From CAZDXJ01 sp964509475 (GTDB lineage Bacteria; Pseudomonadota; Gammaproteobacteria; Methylococcales; Methylomonadaceae): 30,924 bases of DNA. Shown here piece after piece: positions 8,569-16,950 of the stretch. Made by a program: the position numbers and the translations under genes. Below the pieces are notes generated by a model. It saw only the letters and a program-made list of their open reading frames with translations, was not told the DNA's origin and did not search any database. The stretch spans positions 1 to 30,924 of the forward strand of contig CAZDXJ010000024.1 of the NCBI GenBank assembly GCA_964509475.1, written 5' to 3'. The first letter of the stretch is position 1, and each line of letters begins with the position of its first letter.

Positions 8569-9441
8569 TTATAAACCGGTCATATTCAAATACATTTGAT
8601 TGAGTTGTGAACCCCACAGCAAGGCAATCCAGCCGGCAACCGCTAAATAAGGTCCAAAGGGAATGGGAATGGTGCGATCGTGTTTCATAAACAAAACCAT
8701 CGACAAACCGACTATGGCGCCAACCAGGGAAGAGAGCAGAATAATGACCGGCAGGTATTGCCAGCCCAGCCAGGCGCCAAACAGGGCCAGTAATTTGAAA
8801 TCACCATAACCCATGCCATCCTTGCCGGTCAATAATTTGAACAGCCAATAAATACTCCACAGGCTGAGGTAACCGGCTATAGCACCGATAATGCTGGCAT
8901 GGCTGTCTGTAAACAGTTCAAAAAGACTTAAAAACAAACCCAGCCAGAGCAGGGGCAGGGTAATGGAATCCGGTAACAGTTGTTGATCAATATCGATACC
9001 GCTCAATGCGATTAACGACCAGGTCAAAAGCAAAGCGAACAGGGTTTCAGCGCTATAGCCAAAATGCCAGGCGACCACGACCGATAAAATACCGGTAAAA
9101 GCCTCGACCAGGGGATAGCGAATCGAGATAAGCGCCTTGCAGTGGGCGCAGCGGCCACCAAGAAGCAAATAACTCAATACCGGGATATTTTGCCATGCCT
9201 TGATGCGGGTATTGCAGTCCGGGCAACGGGAAGGTGGCAGAACCAAATCAAAGCGTGTTTCGTCCTGATTTTCGCTTTCAATCTCCAGATATTCACAGCA
9301 TTCTTTTTTCCATCGGCGCTGCATCATAATGGGCAAGCGGTAAATCACGACATTAAGGAAACTGCCAATTAATAACCCTGCAACACCAATAGTGCCGATA
9401 AAAATGGCGGGATAGTTCTGTAACAGGTTGGCAAGAGACAT
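8569..9441 (-). CDS. pilD: Type IV prepilin peptidase / N-methyltransferase
   Basis: This inner-membrane aspartyl protease cleaves type IV prepilin and type II secretion pseudopilin leaders and N-methylates the new N-terminus. Its 290 residues are normal. The N-terminal methylase domain has the tetracysteine pair CPDC (73-76) and CAHC (98-101). The protease catalytic aspartates lie in GIDIDQQLLPD (148-158) and GMGYGD (209-214). About seven or eight hydrophobic segments are visible. It is 36 bases downstream of pilC. Confidence 0.95.
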   Translation of the reverse strand: MSLANLLQNYPAIFIGTIGVAGLLIGSFLNVVIYRLPIMMQRRWKKECCEYLEIESENQDETRFDLVLPPSRCPDCNTRIKAWQNIPVLSYLLLGGRCAHCKALISIRYPLVEAFTGILSVVVAWHFGYSAETLFALLLTWSLIALSGIDIDQQLLPDSITLPLLWLGLFLSLFELFTDSHASIIGAIAGYLSLWSIYWLFKLLTGKDGMGYGDFKLLALFGAWLGWQYLPVIILLSSLVGAIVGLSMVLFMKHDRTIPIPFGPYLAVAGWIALLWGSQLNQMYLNMTGL

Positions 9442-9477
9442 TTTGCACCAATAATTTTGAAGATATGATGTAAAGTA

Positions 9478-10692
9478 TTAAATCGCTGCACCCAATTTGA
9501 AAATCGGCAAATACATCGCAACGATTAAACCGCCAACCAAAATACCTAAGATGGACATGATCAAGGGTTCCAGGAGACTGCTGAGATTGTCAACCGCATT
9601 GTCAACCTCTTCTTCATAAAAATCGGCCACCTTGCCCAACATGCTGTCAATGGAACCGGATTCTTCGCCAATAGCAACCATTTGCACGACCATGTGCGGA
9701 AAAATCTTTGACTGCTGCATGGCAAACTGCAGCTGCTGGCCGGTGGCGACATCTTCACGTATTTTTAGAGTGATATCCTCATAGACAATATTCCCTGACG
9801 CGCCAGCAACAGAGGCCAGGGCTTCAATCAACGGTACGCCGGCTGCAAACATCGTGGACAGGGTGCGGGCAAAACGGGCAATGGCCGCTTTGTGCAGAAT
9901 GGCTCCGATAACCGGTATTTTGAGCAAAACGCGATCAAGGAAGTGATTAAATGCCCGCGAGCGTTTTTTGATATAACGGAACAGGTAGAAAAAACCCAAT
10001 ATGGTTCCCAACAATATCCACCAATATTCCTGCATCCATTGGGAAATACCGATAACGAACTGGGTAAAGGCGGGCAGTTCCGCGCCAAAGCTTTCAAATA
10101 ATTCTTCAAAGACCGGCACTACGAAAATTAACAAAATCGCGGTCACAATGAAAGCGACAACGATGACTGCGGTTGGATAAGTCAACGCTTTTTTGATCTT
10201 GGCTTTGAGTGATTCGGTCTTTTCCTTGTAGGTAGCGATCTTATCCAGCAAGGTTTCTAAAATACCTGCTTTTTCACCCGCAGCCACCAGGTTGCAAAAT
10301 AATTCGTCAAAATATAAAGGATGTTTGGCCAAAGCTTCAGACAAATTATCGCCACTTTCGATATCGTTCTTGATGCCAATCAACAATTCCATCATGGCCG
10401 GATTTTCATGTCCCTTGCCGATGATATCAAAAGCCTGTACAACGGGTACGCCGGCTTCCAGCATGGTTGCCAGTTGTCTGCTGAACAGGGCGATATCCTT
10501 GGGTTTGATTGTAGATTTGGATACAAACAGGGGTTTTGGCTTTTTTCGGATGCTGATAACCCGAATGCCTCGTCGGCGCAAATCGGTACGCGCCAGAATT
10601 TCACTTTTGGCGCTGATTTCTCCGGTGGTGACGTTGCCACTTCGATCTTTTCCTTTCCAGATAAATTCAATGGGTGTTGTTGTGTCTGCCAT
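9478..10692 (-). CDS. pilC: Type IV pilus inner-membrane platform protein PilC
   Basis: PilC is the polytopic platform that couples the PilB/PilT motors to pilin insertion and extraction. At 404 residues it shows two repeated GspF domains (about 65-190 and 270-390). Hallmarks are FSRQLATMLEAGVPVVQAF in the first and FARTLSTMFAAGVPLIEAL in the second, with membrane segments near 170-195, 220-240 and 375-400. Its ATG starts two bases after the pilB stop. Confidence 0.95.
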   Translation of the reverse strand: MADTTTPIEFIWKGKDRSGNVTTGEISAKSEILARTDLRRRGIRVISIRKKPKPLFVSKSTIKPKDIALFSRQLATMLEAGVPVVQAFDIIGKGHENPAMMELLIGIKNDIESGDNLSEALAKHPLYFDELFCNLVAAGEKAGILETLLDKIATYKEKTESLKAKIKKALTYPTAVIVVAFIVTAILLIFVVPVFEELFESFGAELPAFTQFVIGISQWMQEYWWILLGTILGFFYLFRYIKKRSRAFNHFLDRVLLKIPVIGAILHKAAIARFARTLSTMFAAGVPLIEALASVAGASGNIVYEDITLKIREDVATGQQLQFAMQQSKIFPHMVVQMVAIGEESGSIDSMLGKVADFYEEEVDNAVDNLSSLLEPLIMSILGILVGGLIVAMYLPIFKLGAAI

Positions 10693-10694
10693 GA

Positions 10695-12401
10695 TTAATC
10701 CTTGGTGACCCGGTCAATTTCTTCAAGCGTGGTAATACCTTGCCGAACCTTGTTCAGTCCGGAGGCACGGAGATCGTTAATGCCTTCTGCTGCTGCCTGC
10801 TCTGCAAGCTGCAAGGTATTACCACCCTCAAGAATCAGTTTGCGCATCTCTTCGGTGATAGGTAATACCTGGTAAATACCCACCCGGCCTTTATAGCCGG
10901 CGTTGCAACGATCACAGCCTACAGGGCTGTACATTTTTATATGGTCAAGTTCATCGGTATGAAAACCGGCTGATATAAGAACCTTGTCCGGCAATTTGAC
11001 TTCTTTTTTACAGTGTTCACATAGCCGTCTGGCCAGACGTTGCGCCATAATCAAAAGCACGGAAGATGCAATGTTATAAGTTGGAATACCCATTTGAACC
11101 AAACGGTTCAAGGTTTGCGGTGCATCGTTGGTATGCAGGGTGGACAAAACCAGGTGGCCTGTTTGCGCCGCCTTGACGGCAATTTCCGCTGTTTCAAGAT
11201 CACGAATTTCACCGACCATGATAATGTCGGGATCCTGCCGTAAAAATGCCCGTAGCGCCGAGGCAAACGTCAGGCCGGCCTTGGGATTTACATTGACCTG
11301 GTTGATGCCGGGGACGGTGATTTCGACCGGATCCTCAGCGGTGGATATATTGCGTTCACTGGAGTTGAGCAGGTTCAAGCCGGTGTACAACGATACGGTT
11401 TTGCCGCTGCCTGTAGGGCCGGTAACGAGAATCATGCCGTAAGGTTTTTCAATGGCTTCCAGAAATTTCTTTTGCTGATCCGGTTCAAACCCCAGTTTTT
11501 CAATGCCAATCTGAGCTGAAGTCGGATCCAGGATACGCAATACCATTTTTTCACCAAACAGGGTGGGGCATGAGTTAACCCGAAAATCAATCGCTTTGTT
11601 ACGGGACAGTTTCATTTTAATACGGCCATCCTGGGGAATGCGGCGTTCGGCAATATCCATGCGTGACATGACTTTGATGCGGGAAATAATCCGGGTCGAA
11701 ATATTTACCGGCGGACTGGCAATTTCATGGAGAATGCCGTCGCTGCGAAAGCGGATGCGAAAATCTTTCTCGTAAGGTTCCAGGTGAATGTCGGAGGCGC
11801 CTTTTTTGATGGCATCAAGCAAAACCTTGTTGACAAAACGGACAACCGGCGCATCATCAATATCGGCATCGGCTTGCGCATTAATCTCACCGCTGTCCCC
11901 CCCTTCGGTTATTTCAAGATTTTCCAAATCTTCGTCCAACAGATCGGCCATAGTCGTATCAGCGGCTTCCAGCGCCGTTTCAATGGCTCTGCTGAGTTTG
12001 TCTTCTTCAACCAGGACGATTTCTATGTGCCGGTGGGTATGAAACTTGATTTCATCAATAGCCTGAAAATTGGTGGGGTCGGATACGGCCAGAAACAAGC
12101 GATTGCCCCGGCTGAAAACAGGCAGGACATGATGTTGGTTAATCAGCTTTTCATTGATTAAATCAAGCGGAAGATTACTGGTATCCAGCGCGTTCAGATC
12201 AAAAAAAGGCACGCCAAATTCAATGGAAGCCATTGTGGCGATGACCCGGCTGCTGACCAGATCATTTTCGACCAGGTAACGGACAAGAGGAGTTTTCTTT
12301 TTTTCTGCCGCATCGATATGTTTTTTTACTTCTTGTTCGGTTAGCAGGCCCTCCTGAATCAGGCACTTGGCTACTCCCCCGAATTGCATTGTTACTGCCA
12401 T
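10695..12401 (-). CDS. pilB: Type IV pilus assembly ATPase PilB
   Basis: PilB is the hexameric cytoplasmic motor that powers pilus extension. The roughly 568-residue product has the N-terminal MshEN-like domain, then GspE motifs: Walker A GPTGSGKT, the Asp box, Walker B DPDIIMVGEIRD, the His box TLHTNDAP, and a tetracysteine zinc site CEHC...CDRC. I prefer the ATG at 12399-12401 to a TTG two codons upstream; neither has a convincing Shine-Dalgarno sequence. It is the first gene of the pil-coaE-zapD-yacG operon. pilA, often found upstream, is absent; valS lies there instead. Confidence 0.95.
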   Translation of the reverse strand: MAVTMQFGGVAKCLIQEGLLTEQEVKKHIDAAEKKKTPLVRYLVENDLVSSRVIATMASIEFGVPFFDLNALDTSNLPLDLINEKLINQHHVLPVFSRGNRLFLAVSDPTNFQAIDEIKFHTHRHIEIVLVEEDKLSRAIETALEAADTTMADLLDEDLENLEITEGGDSGEINAQADADIDDAPVVRFVNKVLLDAIKKGASDIHLEPYEKDFRIRFRSDGILHEIASPPVNISTRIISRIKVMSRMDIAERRIPQDGRIKMKLSRNKAIDFRVNSCPTLFGEKMVLRILDPTSAQIGIEKLGFEPDQQKKFLEAIEKPYGMILVTGPTGSGKTVSLYTGLNLLNSSERNISTAEDPVEITVPGINQVNVNPKAGLTFASALRAFLRQDPDIIMVGEIRDLETAEIAVKAAQTGHLVLSTLHTNDAPQTLNRLVQMGIPTYNIASSVLLIMAQRLARRLCEHCKKEVKLPDKVLISAGFHTDELDHIKMYSPVGCDRCNAGYKGRVGIYQVLPITEEMRKLILEGGNTLQLAEQAAAEGINDLRASGLNKVRQGITTLEEIDRVTKD

Positions 12402-12709
12402 AGTCAATATTTAAGTATTTAAAATTAATTGGATGTTATGCGCACACATGCGGGTTTTGAACATCGCCGGAATGCTTGTATTCAAGGTTAATTTGCTGAA
12501 CTGTCTTTTGTTTTCAAAACCGCTTTGTCTGTCAATGTAATCAAAGATACCAAGTCAGGCCGAATTGATTTTGTATGCCCGGCTGTAAACCAGCCTTTTC
12601 TTCCTGTGGCCGATTCATCTTCCGGATATAAATAATCAATATAGATTATGTCAGCCTTTTATCCAAGTGATGATTGTTTAAATACCTCATTTGCAGATCA
12701 TGCCGTCTA
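12402..12709. other. Intergenic region between pilB and valS
   Basis: This 308-base gap has no credible gene. It must hold the pilB promoter and the valS 3' end. Visible structures are a dispersed repeat copy (12450-12487), a small GGCTG-taaac-CAGCC hairpin followed by TTTTC on the plus strand (12581-12599), and an operator-like dyad ATAATC-6 nt-GATTAT (12632-12649). No clear intrinsic terminator for valS is visible. Confidence 0.5.
12450..12487 (+). repeat. Dispersed repeat, copy 1 (AACATCGC-type)
   Basis: This stretch aligns with 22484-22521. The shared skeleton is gcgg-tttt-aacatcgc, then aat-cttgta, then tcaag, with about seven substitutions over 38 bases. Weaker similarity continues for another 40 bases to a shared gttttca. 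Both copies lie in gaps next to gene ends, so coding homology does not explain the match. Confidence 0.6.
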
Positions 12710-15520
12710 TTACAATTGATTGATTTTATTTATTTGTTGCTCAAGGTTATCCAGGGTGGAACGCAGGTTCTGTAATTTGTTTTGTTCCTTTTCTATAACT
12801 TCCTTAGGTGCCCGGTCAATGAAGTTGGGGTTGTTCAGTTTTCCTTCAATTCTGGGCAAATCTTTGTTGATTTTCTGAATTTCCTTGTTCAGACGGGCCA
12901 GTTCCGCTTTTTTATCGATCAAGCCGGCCATCGGGATTAATATTTTTAACGTATCAACCAGTGCAATGGCCGATTCCGGGACATTTTCATCGCCTTGTAA
13001 CCAGCGGATAGACTGGATTCGGCCCAGTTTTTCGAGATACAAACGATTGTTTTGCAAAAAACTGTGATCTCGCTCCGTGCCATGCTGCAATAACACCGGT
13101 AACGGTTTGCCCGGAGGGATATTCATTTCGCCGCGGATACGGCGAACACCGAGAATAAAGTCTCTGAGCCAGTGGACTTCGGCAATCGCCAGGGTATCAA
13201 TCTTTCCTCTATCAGTGCCTGGAAAGGCTTGCAACATGATGGTTTTACCCTCAATAGCACATAATGGGGCGATGCGCTGCCAGATTTCCTCAGTAATGAA
13301 AGGCATGATCGGATGCGTCAGGCGCAGTAGACTTTCCAGTATATTCAGTAATGTTTTACGTGCACCGCGTTGCAGTTCGGCATCGTCGGATTGCAGGGAG
13401 ATTTTCGCCAATTCCAGATACCAATCGCAGTACTCGTTCCAGGTGAATTCATAGATAGCCTGGGATGCCAAATCGAAACGGTAGTTTTCGATGGCTTTGA
13501 TGGTTGTTTCCGTGACCTGGTTAAATCGGGAAATGATCCAGCGGTCGATGGTTGAATACCGGCAAGGTGAACCGTCGAAGCCATTATCCTGGCCTTTGGT
13601 ATTCATCAAGACAAAACGGGCGGCATTCCACAGTTTGTTGCAAAAATTCCGGTAACCTTCGATACGGCCTGAATCCATACGGATATCGCGTCCATTGGAT
13701 GCCAGGGAAGCAAAGGTAAAACGCAAGGCATCCGTGCCATAGGCGGGAATACCATTGGGGAAATTTTTACGCGTCAGTTTTTCAATGCGTTCGGCAAGAT
13801 GCGGTTGCATCATACCGGCGGTACGTTTTTTTACCAGGCTTTCCAGATCAATGCCATCGATAACGTCAATCGGGTCGAGTATATTGCCCTTGGATTTGGA
13901 CATTTTTTGACCTTCACCATCCCGTACCAAGCCATGTACGTAAACTTCCCGGAACGGCACATCGCCCATGAATTTGATACCCATCATGATCATGCGGGCA
14001 ACCCAGAAAAAGATAATATCAAATCCCGTGACTAGAACACTGGTTGGATAAAAAGTTGCCAGTTCCGGCGTTTTTTGAGGCCAGCCCAGGGTTGAAAAAG
14101 GCCAAAGCGCCGAAGAAAACCAGGTATCCAGAACGTCTTCATCTTGTTTCAAAGGCAGATCGCCGGTTAGTTGATGGATTTGCCGGACTTCCTGTTCATT
14201 ACGACCGACATAGATATTGCCTTGTTCATCGTACCAGGCCGGGATACGGTGCCCCCACCAGATTTGCCGGGATATGCACCAGTCCTGAATATTGCGCATC
14301 CATTCAAAATAAGTGTTTTTCCAGTTATCCGGTACAAACCGGATATCGCCGTTTTCGACTGCGGCAATGGCCGGTTTTGCCAGTGGCTCAACGCGGACAT
14401 ACCATTGATCGGTCAGCAAGGGTTCAATGACACTATGGCTGCGGTCGCCACGAGGCACCATCAGTTTGTGCGGTTCGGTTTTTGCCAGCAATCCCCGGCT
14501 TTCCAGATCAGCCAGTATCTGTTTGCGTGCCTCGAAACGATCCAGGCCGATATAGGGTTTTGGAATCAGCTTGTCTTCGTCTGGGTTATTTTCGCGTATG
14601 GTGGCATCTTTGGTAAAAATATTGATCAATCCACCGTGCGCCTGTTCACGTATACTGATATGATCGCGGTGACGCTGCCAGACTTCATAGTCATTAAAGT
14701 CGTGCGCCGGCGTAATTTTGACACAACCGGTACCGAATTCGGGATCGACGTGTTCATCGGCAATGATTGGAATACGGCGGCCGGTCAAGGGCAATTCAAC
14801 GAATTCGCCCAGCAAATGTTTGTAGCGTTCATCGCCAGGATGAATGGCAACGGCGGCATCGCCCAGCAGGGTTTCCGGTCGTGTCGTTGCGACCACCAAA
14901 TGACCGGCGCCGTTGGACAAAGGATAGCGCATATGCCAGAGGTGACCGTTTTCCTCCTCGGATATGACCTCCAGATCGGATACCGCCGTATGCAGTACCG
15001 GATCCCAATTGACCAGGCGTTTGCCGCGATAAATCAGTCCTTCTTCGTAGAGTTGGATAAAAACTTCACGAACGGCTTCCGATAAACCTTCGTCCATTGT
15101 AAAACGTTCCCGTGACCAGTCCAGGGAACTGCCCATACGGCGCAGTTGCCGGGTGATATGGTCACCGGATTGTTGTTTCCATTGCCAGACTTTTTCAATG
15201 AATTTTTCACGTCCCAGATCGTGCCGGGTTTTGCCTTCGGCATTAAGCAGACGTTCCACGACCATTTGGGTGGCGATACCGGCGTGATCGGTGCCGGCCT
15301 GCCACAAGGTATTATCACCTCGCATACGATGATAGCGGATCAGGGCATCCATAATCGTGTCCTGAAAGGCATGCCCCATATGCAGACTGCCGGTAACGTT
15401 CGGTGGTGGAATCATAATGCAATAGGGTGCGCCGTTTTGTTTGGCGGCAAAATACCCGTTTGCTTCCCAGCTTTGATACCAGCGTTGCTCGATTGATTGG
15501 GGGTTGTAAGTTTTTTCCAT
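12710..15520 (-). CDS. valS: Valyl-tRNA synthetase
   Basis: This class Ia synthetase charges tRNA-Val with valine and hydrolyses mischarged Thr-tRNA-Val at its CP1 editing domain. Its 936 residues are typical. The HIGH-type motif appears as HMGH at 47-50 (PPNVTGSLHMGH), KMSKS occurs in GQKMSKSKGN near residue 550, and the editing-domain motif TTRPETLLGD lies near 213-222. The C-terminal 70 residues form the tRNA-binding coiled coil (LARLNKEIQKINKDL...LDNLEQQI). In many gammaproteobacteria valS follows pepA-holC; here holC-pepA lies about 7.5 kb away and valS stands alone. A terminator-like hairpin about 100 bases upstream of the start may control it. Confidence 0.97.
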   Translation of the reverse strand: MEKTYNPQSIEQRWYQSWEANGYFAAKQNGAPYCIMIPPPNVTGSLHMGHAFQDTIMDALIRYHRMRGDNTLWQAGTDHAGIATQMVVERLLNAEGKTRHDLGREKFIEKVWQWKQQSGDHITRQLRRMGSSLDWSRERFTMDEGLSEAVREVFIQLYEEGLIYRGKRLVNWDPVLHTAVSDLEVISEEENGHLWHMRYPLSNGAGHLVVATTRPETLLGDAAVAIHPGDERYKHLLGEFVELPLTGRRIPIIADEHVDPEFGTGCVKITPAHDFNDYEVWQRHRDHISIREQAHGGLINIFTKDATIRENNPDEDKLIPKPYIGLDRFEARKQILADLESRGLLAKTEPHKLMVPRGDRSHSVIEPLLTDQWYVRVEPLAKPAIAAVENGDIRFVPDNWKNTYFEWMRNIQDWCISRQIWWGHRIPAWYDEQGNIYVGRNEQEVRQIHQLTGDLPLKQDEDVLDTWFSSALWPFSTLGWPQKTPELATFYPTSVLVTGFDIIFFWVARMIMMGIKFMGDVPFREVYVHGLVRDGEGQKMSKSKGNILDPIDVIDGIDLESLVKKRTAGMMQPHLAERIEKLTRKNFPNGIPAYGTDALRFTFASLASNGRDIRMDSGRIEGYRNFCNKLWNAARFVLMNTKGQDNGFDGSPCRYSTIDRWIISRFNQVTETTIKAIENYRFDLASQAIYEFTWNEYCDWYLELAKISLQSDDAELQRGARKTLLNILESLLRLTHPIMPFITEEIWQRIAPLCAIEGKTIMLQAFPGTDRGKIDTLAIAEVHWLRDFILGVRRIRGEMNIPPGKPLPVLLQHGTERDHSFLQNNRLYLEKLGRIQSIRWLQGDENVPESAIALVDTLKILIPMAGLIDKKAELARLNKEIQKINKDLPRIEGKLNNPNFIDRAPKEVIEKEQNKLQNLRSTLDNLEQQINKINQL

Positions 15521-15613
15521 ATGTTAAGCGCTGACAAAATCAATTGTTTTCGGAATTGCTATTTTACCCGATTTCCTGCGTTATCGGGGGGAATACTGCA
15601 AATTCTGGGCAGT

Positions 15614-15644
15614 AAAAAAAACAAACCTGCAATTTATTGCAGGT
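15614..15644 (-). terminator. Intrinsic terminator or attenuator upstream of valS
   Basis: Read on the minus strand this is an ACCTGCAA...TTGCAGGT stem of eight pairs (15625-15644) followed by TTTG and a run of eight T, a textbook Rho-independent terminator. It points toward valS, with no recognised minus-strand gene upstream, so it either ends a leader RNA of valS or blocks read-through. A CAGGT at 15649-15653 (minus strand) can pair with the ACCTG arm at 15640-15644 to form an alternative hairpin. Confidence 0.6.
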
Positions 15645-15718
15645 GATAACCTGACTATGGACGATGATTTATGGATTCAATGAATTTTATACCTGCATGG
15701 AACAGGATACAAAAAACA

Positions 15719-15791
15719 ATACAGCCTACGCGCTTACGAAGGTGGAAAATGAAACAAGCCTCGGGACAAAAAGCCGGACTGTTGGCAGACA
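15719..15791 (+). repeat. Dispersed repeat, copy of TACGCGGTTA...GGAAAAT family
   Basis: This aligns with 22572-22642 and 30871-30924: ctacgcg, then g-ggaaaat-aa, then catcggga or tcgggac, then ctgtt-gcagac. Three divergent copies in separate intergenic gaps indicate a dispersed element. Confidence 0.55.
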
Positions 15792-15857
15792 AGCGTGAAT
15801 ACGTGCCGTATACATTAGCTTGTGTTCCCAGGCTCCCTGTTACTTGATCCGTTCTTC

Positions 15858-15873
15858 TGTAGCTGTAGCTACA
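15858..15873. promoter_or_regulatory. TGTAGCT-gt-AGCTACA dyad, possible operator
   Basis: A dyad of seven-base arms with a two-base centre, about 35 bases before the sigma-54-like element and about 120 bases before the first cytochrome gene. An activator site fits this position. However, a related gtagctgtag string occurs in the hairpin at 23499, so it may be repeat DNA instead. Confidence 0.25.
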
Positions 15874-15906
15874 CAGATAGCGTGTCATCCATCTGTAAAA
15901 ATAATA

Positions 15907-15922
15907 TGGCATGTGTTGTGCT
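15907..15922 (+). promoter_or_regulatory. Candidate sigma-54 promoter of the redox operon
   Basis: TGGCAT-N5-GTGCT matches the -24/-12 consensus TGGCAC-N5-TTGCW with both the GG and GC invariants at the right spacing. The predicted start would lie near 15934, giving a leader of about 60 bases before the ATG at 15996. One motif match by eye is weak evidence. Confidence 0.25.
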
Positions 15923-15995
15923 AAGATCATTAACATCGAATTCATACTTTCAGTGAATTGTTTCTTGAATTTTCAGTATAACGGGAGAATATAAA

Positions 15996-16940
15996 ATGAT
16001 GACATACAAACGTTCGGCATTGTCGATAACGGTGGCCGCGATGCTGGTAACGGGTTCGGCTCTGGCAGATTTGAAACCGGAACGCACGGTTTTGCCCAAT
16101 GATGATTCATCGGCGTATGCACGGGTTGACGCCGAATTCAATCAACCCGCCAGTGGCGATTTATATTTGGCGACGCAAGTCAACGGTCAGTTTCTGTTCT
16201 TTACCCGTAACGGAATAACGAACAATGTTGAACCCTTAAGCCGGAATGGCAAGTATTCCGGATCAGTGCGTGTTCTGGATTTGCCGGTTCAGGGCGTGGC
16301 TCCGGGACGTTACCCGGTGTATCAGGTGGTTACTTTTCCCGATGCCGATCCTTTTGATTTTAGGAACTGGATCGGTGGCCCGGGCGGGCTGAATGTCGTG
16401 AATTTCCAGATTGGTTTGCCACAGTCGATTACCGGTGATTTTGATAATGACGGCTTTCCGGATGATGACGCCAACCGTGATGGATTTTATGATGATGATG
16501 CCGATAAGGATGGCTTTCACGATGACGATGCCGATAAGGATGGCTTTCATGATGACGATGCCGATAAGGATGGCTTTCATGATGCTGATGAGGATGGTAA
16601 TGGAGGACAACTCGGTTTTGAAGATTCCGATATTGATGGCATTGATTTTGGCGACAGTGGCGACAGTGGTAATATTACGCCGCCGCCACCGAATGGAACA
16701 CCGGTTACGCCGGATCAAATTACCGCTGGACGGGCCATTTACGAGCAAAATTGCCAAAATAGTGGCTGCCACCGGCATGGCGATAACCCTAGGCAAAATA
16801 TGAATGGCGTTTTGGGAGCCCGTAACCCGGCAACAGCACGTGCGGCAATCAACCGTAATACAGGCGGCATGGGGTACCTGAATAACTTGTTGACGGATGC
16901 TGATTTGCAGGCGATTGCCGATTATTTGAACAATATTTAA
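15996..16940 (+). CDS. Exported c-type cytochrome with CX4CH haem site and Asp-rich calcium-type repeats
   Basis: This 314-residue protein belongs to no family I can name. A signal peptide ends at ALA (24). Residues 25-145 form a beta-rich domain (GDLYLATQVNG, VLDLPVQGVAPGRYPVYQVV) shared with the next gene. Residues 148-222 are Asp-rich, with four near-identical DDDADKDGFH-type units resembling thrombospondin type 3 or EF-like calcium loops. A Pro linker (229-232) leads to a class I cytochrome-like domain (240-314). Its haem motif is CQNSGCH (C253, C258, H259), four residues between the cysteines instead of two, with a likely Met ligand at M292 in GGMG and a C-terminal helix DADLQAIADYL. A GGGAGA ribosome site lies seven bases upstream. 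It is the first gene of the seven-gene redox operon and may donate or accept electrons in the periplasm (inference). Confidence 0.8.
   Translation: MMTYKRSALSITVAAMLVTGSALADLKPERTVLPNDDSSAYARVDAEFNQPASGDLYLATQVNGQFLFFTRNGITNNVEPLSRNGKYSGSVRVLDLPVQGVAPGRYPVYQVVTFPDADPFDFRNWIGGPGGLNVVNFQIGLPQSITGDFDNDGFPDDDANRDGFYDDDADKDGFHDDDADKDGFHDDDADKDGFHDADEDGNGGQLGFEDSDIDGIDFGDSGDSGNITPPPPNGTPVTPDQITAGRAIYEQNCQNSGCHRHGDNPRQNMNGVLGARNPATARAAINRNTGGMGYLNNLLTDADLQAIADYLNNI
16461..16580 (+). repeat. 30-base in-frame tandem repeat encoding DDDADKDGFH
   Basis: Four contiguous 30-base units lie inside the first cytochrome gene: one degenerate (16461-16490) and three almost identical (16491-16520, 16521-16550, 16551-16580; they differ only at third positions such as cac/cat and gat/gac). 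A fifth partial unit follows. The period is in frame, so copy-number change would lengthen or shorten the acidic linker without a frameshift. Confidence 0.9.
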
Positions 16941-16950
16941 GGTGTTGGGT

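Larger units (their letters stand above)
15521..15995. other. 475-base divergent intergenic region valS / redox operon
   Basis: I see no convincing gene. The region holds the valS leader terminator, a dispersed repeat copy (15719-15791), a TGTAGCT near-palindrome (15858-15873) and a sigma-54-like promoter candidate before the plus-strand redox operon. A 96-codon minus-strand frame (15655-15945) overlaps the repeat and has no protein-like features. Confidence 0.5.

Noticed and set aside
14171..15085. 304-codon plus-strand frame
   Set aside because: It is fully antisense to valS, whose motifs are unmistakable. It has no ribosome site or protein-like domain.
15614..15644. T-box riboswitch for valS
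   Set aside because: The leader is too short, lacks the T-box sequence and specifier stem, and T-boxes are rare in Proteobacteria. Only a simple hairpin is supported.
15655..15945. 96-codon minus-strand frame between valS and the redox operon
   Set aside because: It overlaps a dispersed repeat copy, has an implausible composition and no ribosome site, and ends at a terminator that more likely serves a valS leader.
16461..16580. Possible CRISPR array from 30-base repeats
   Set aside because: The units are contiguous without spacers, in frame within a gene, and no cas gene is present.
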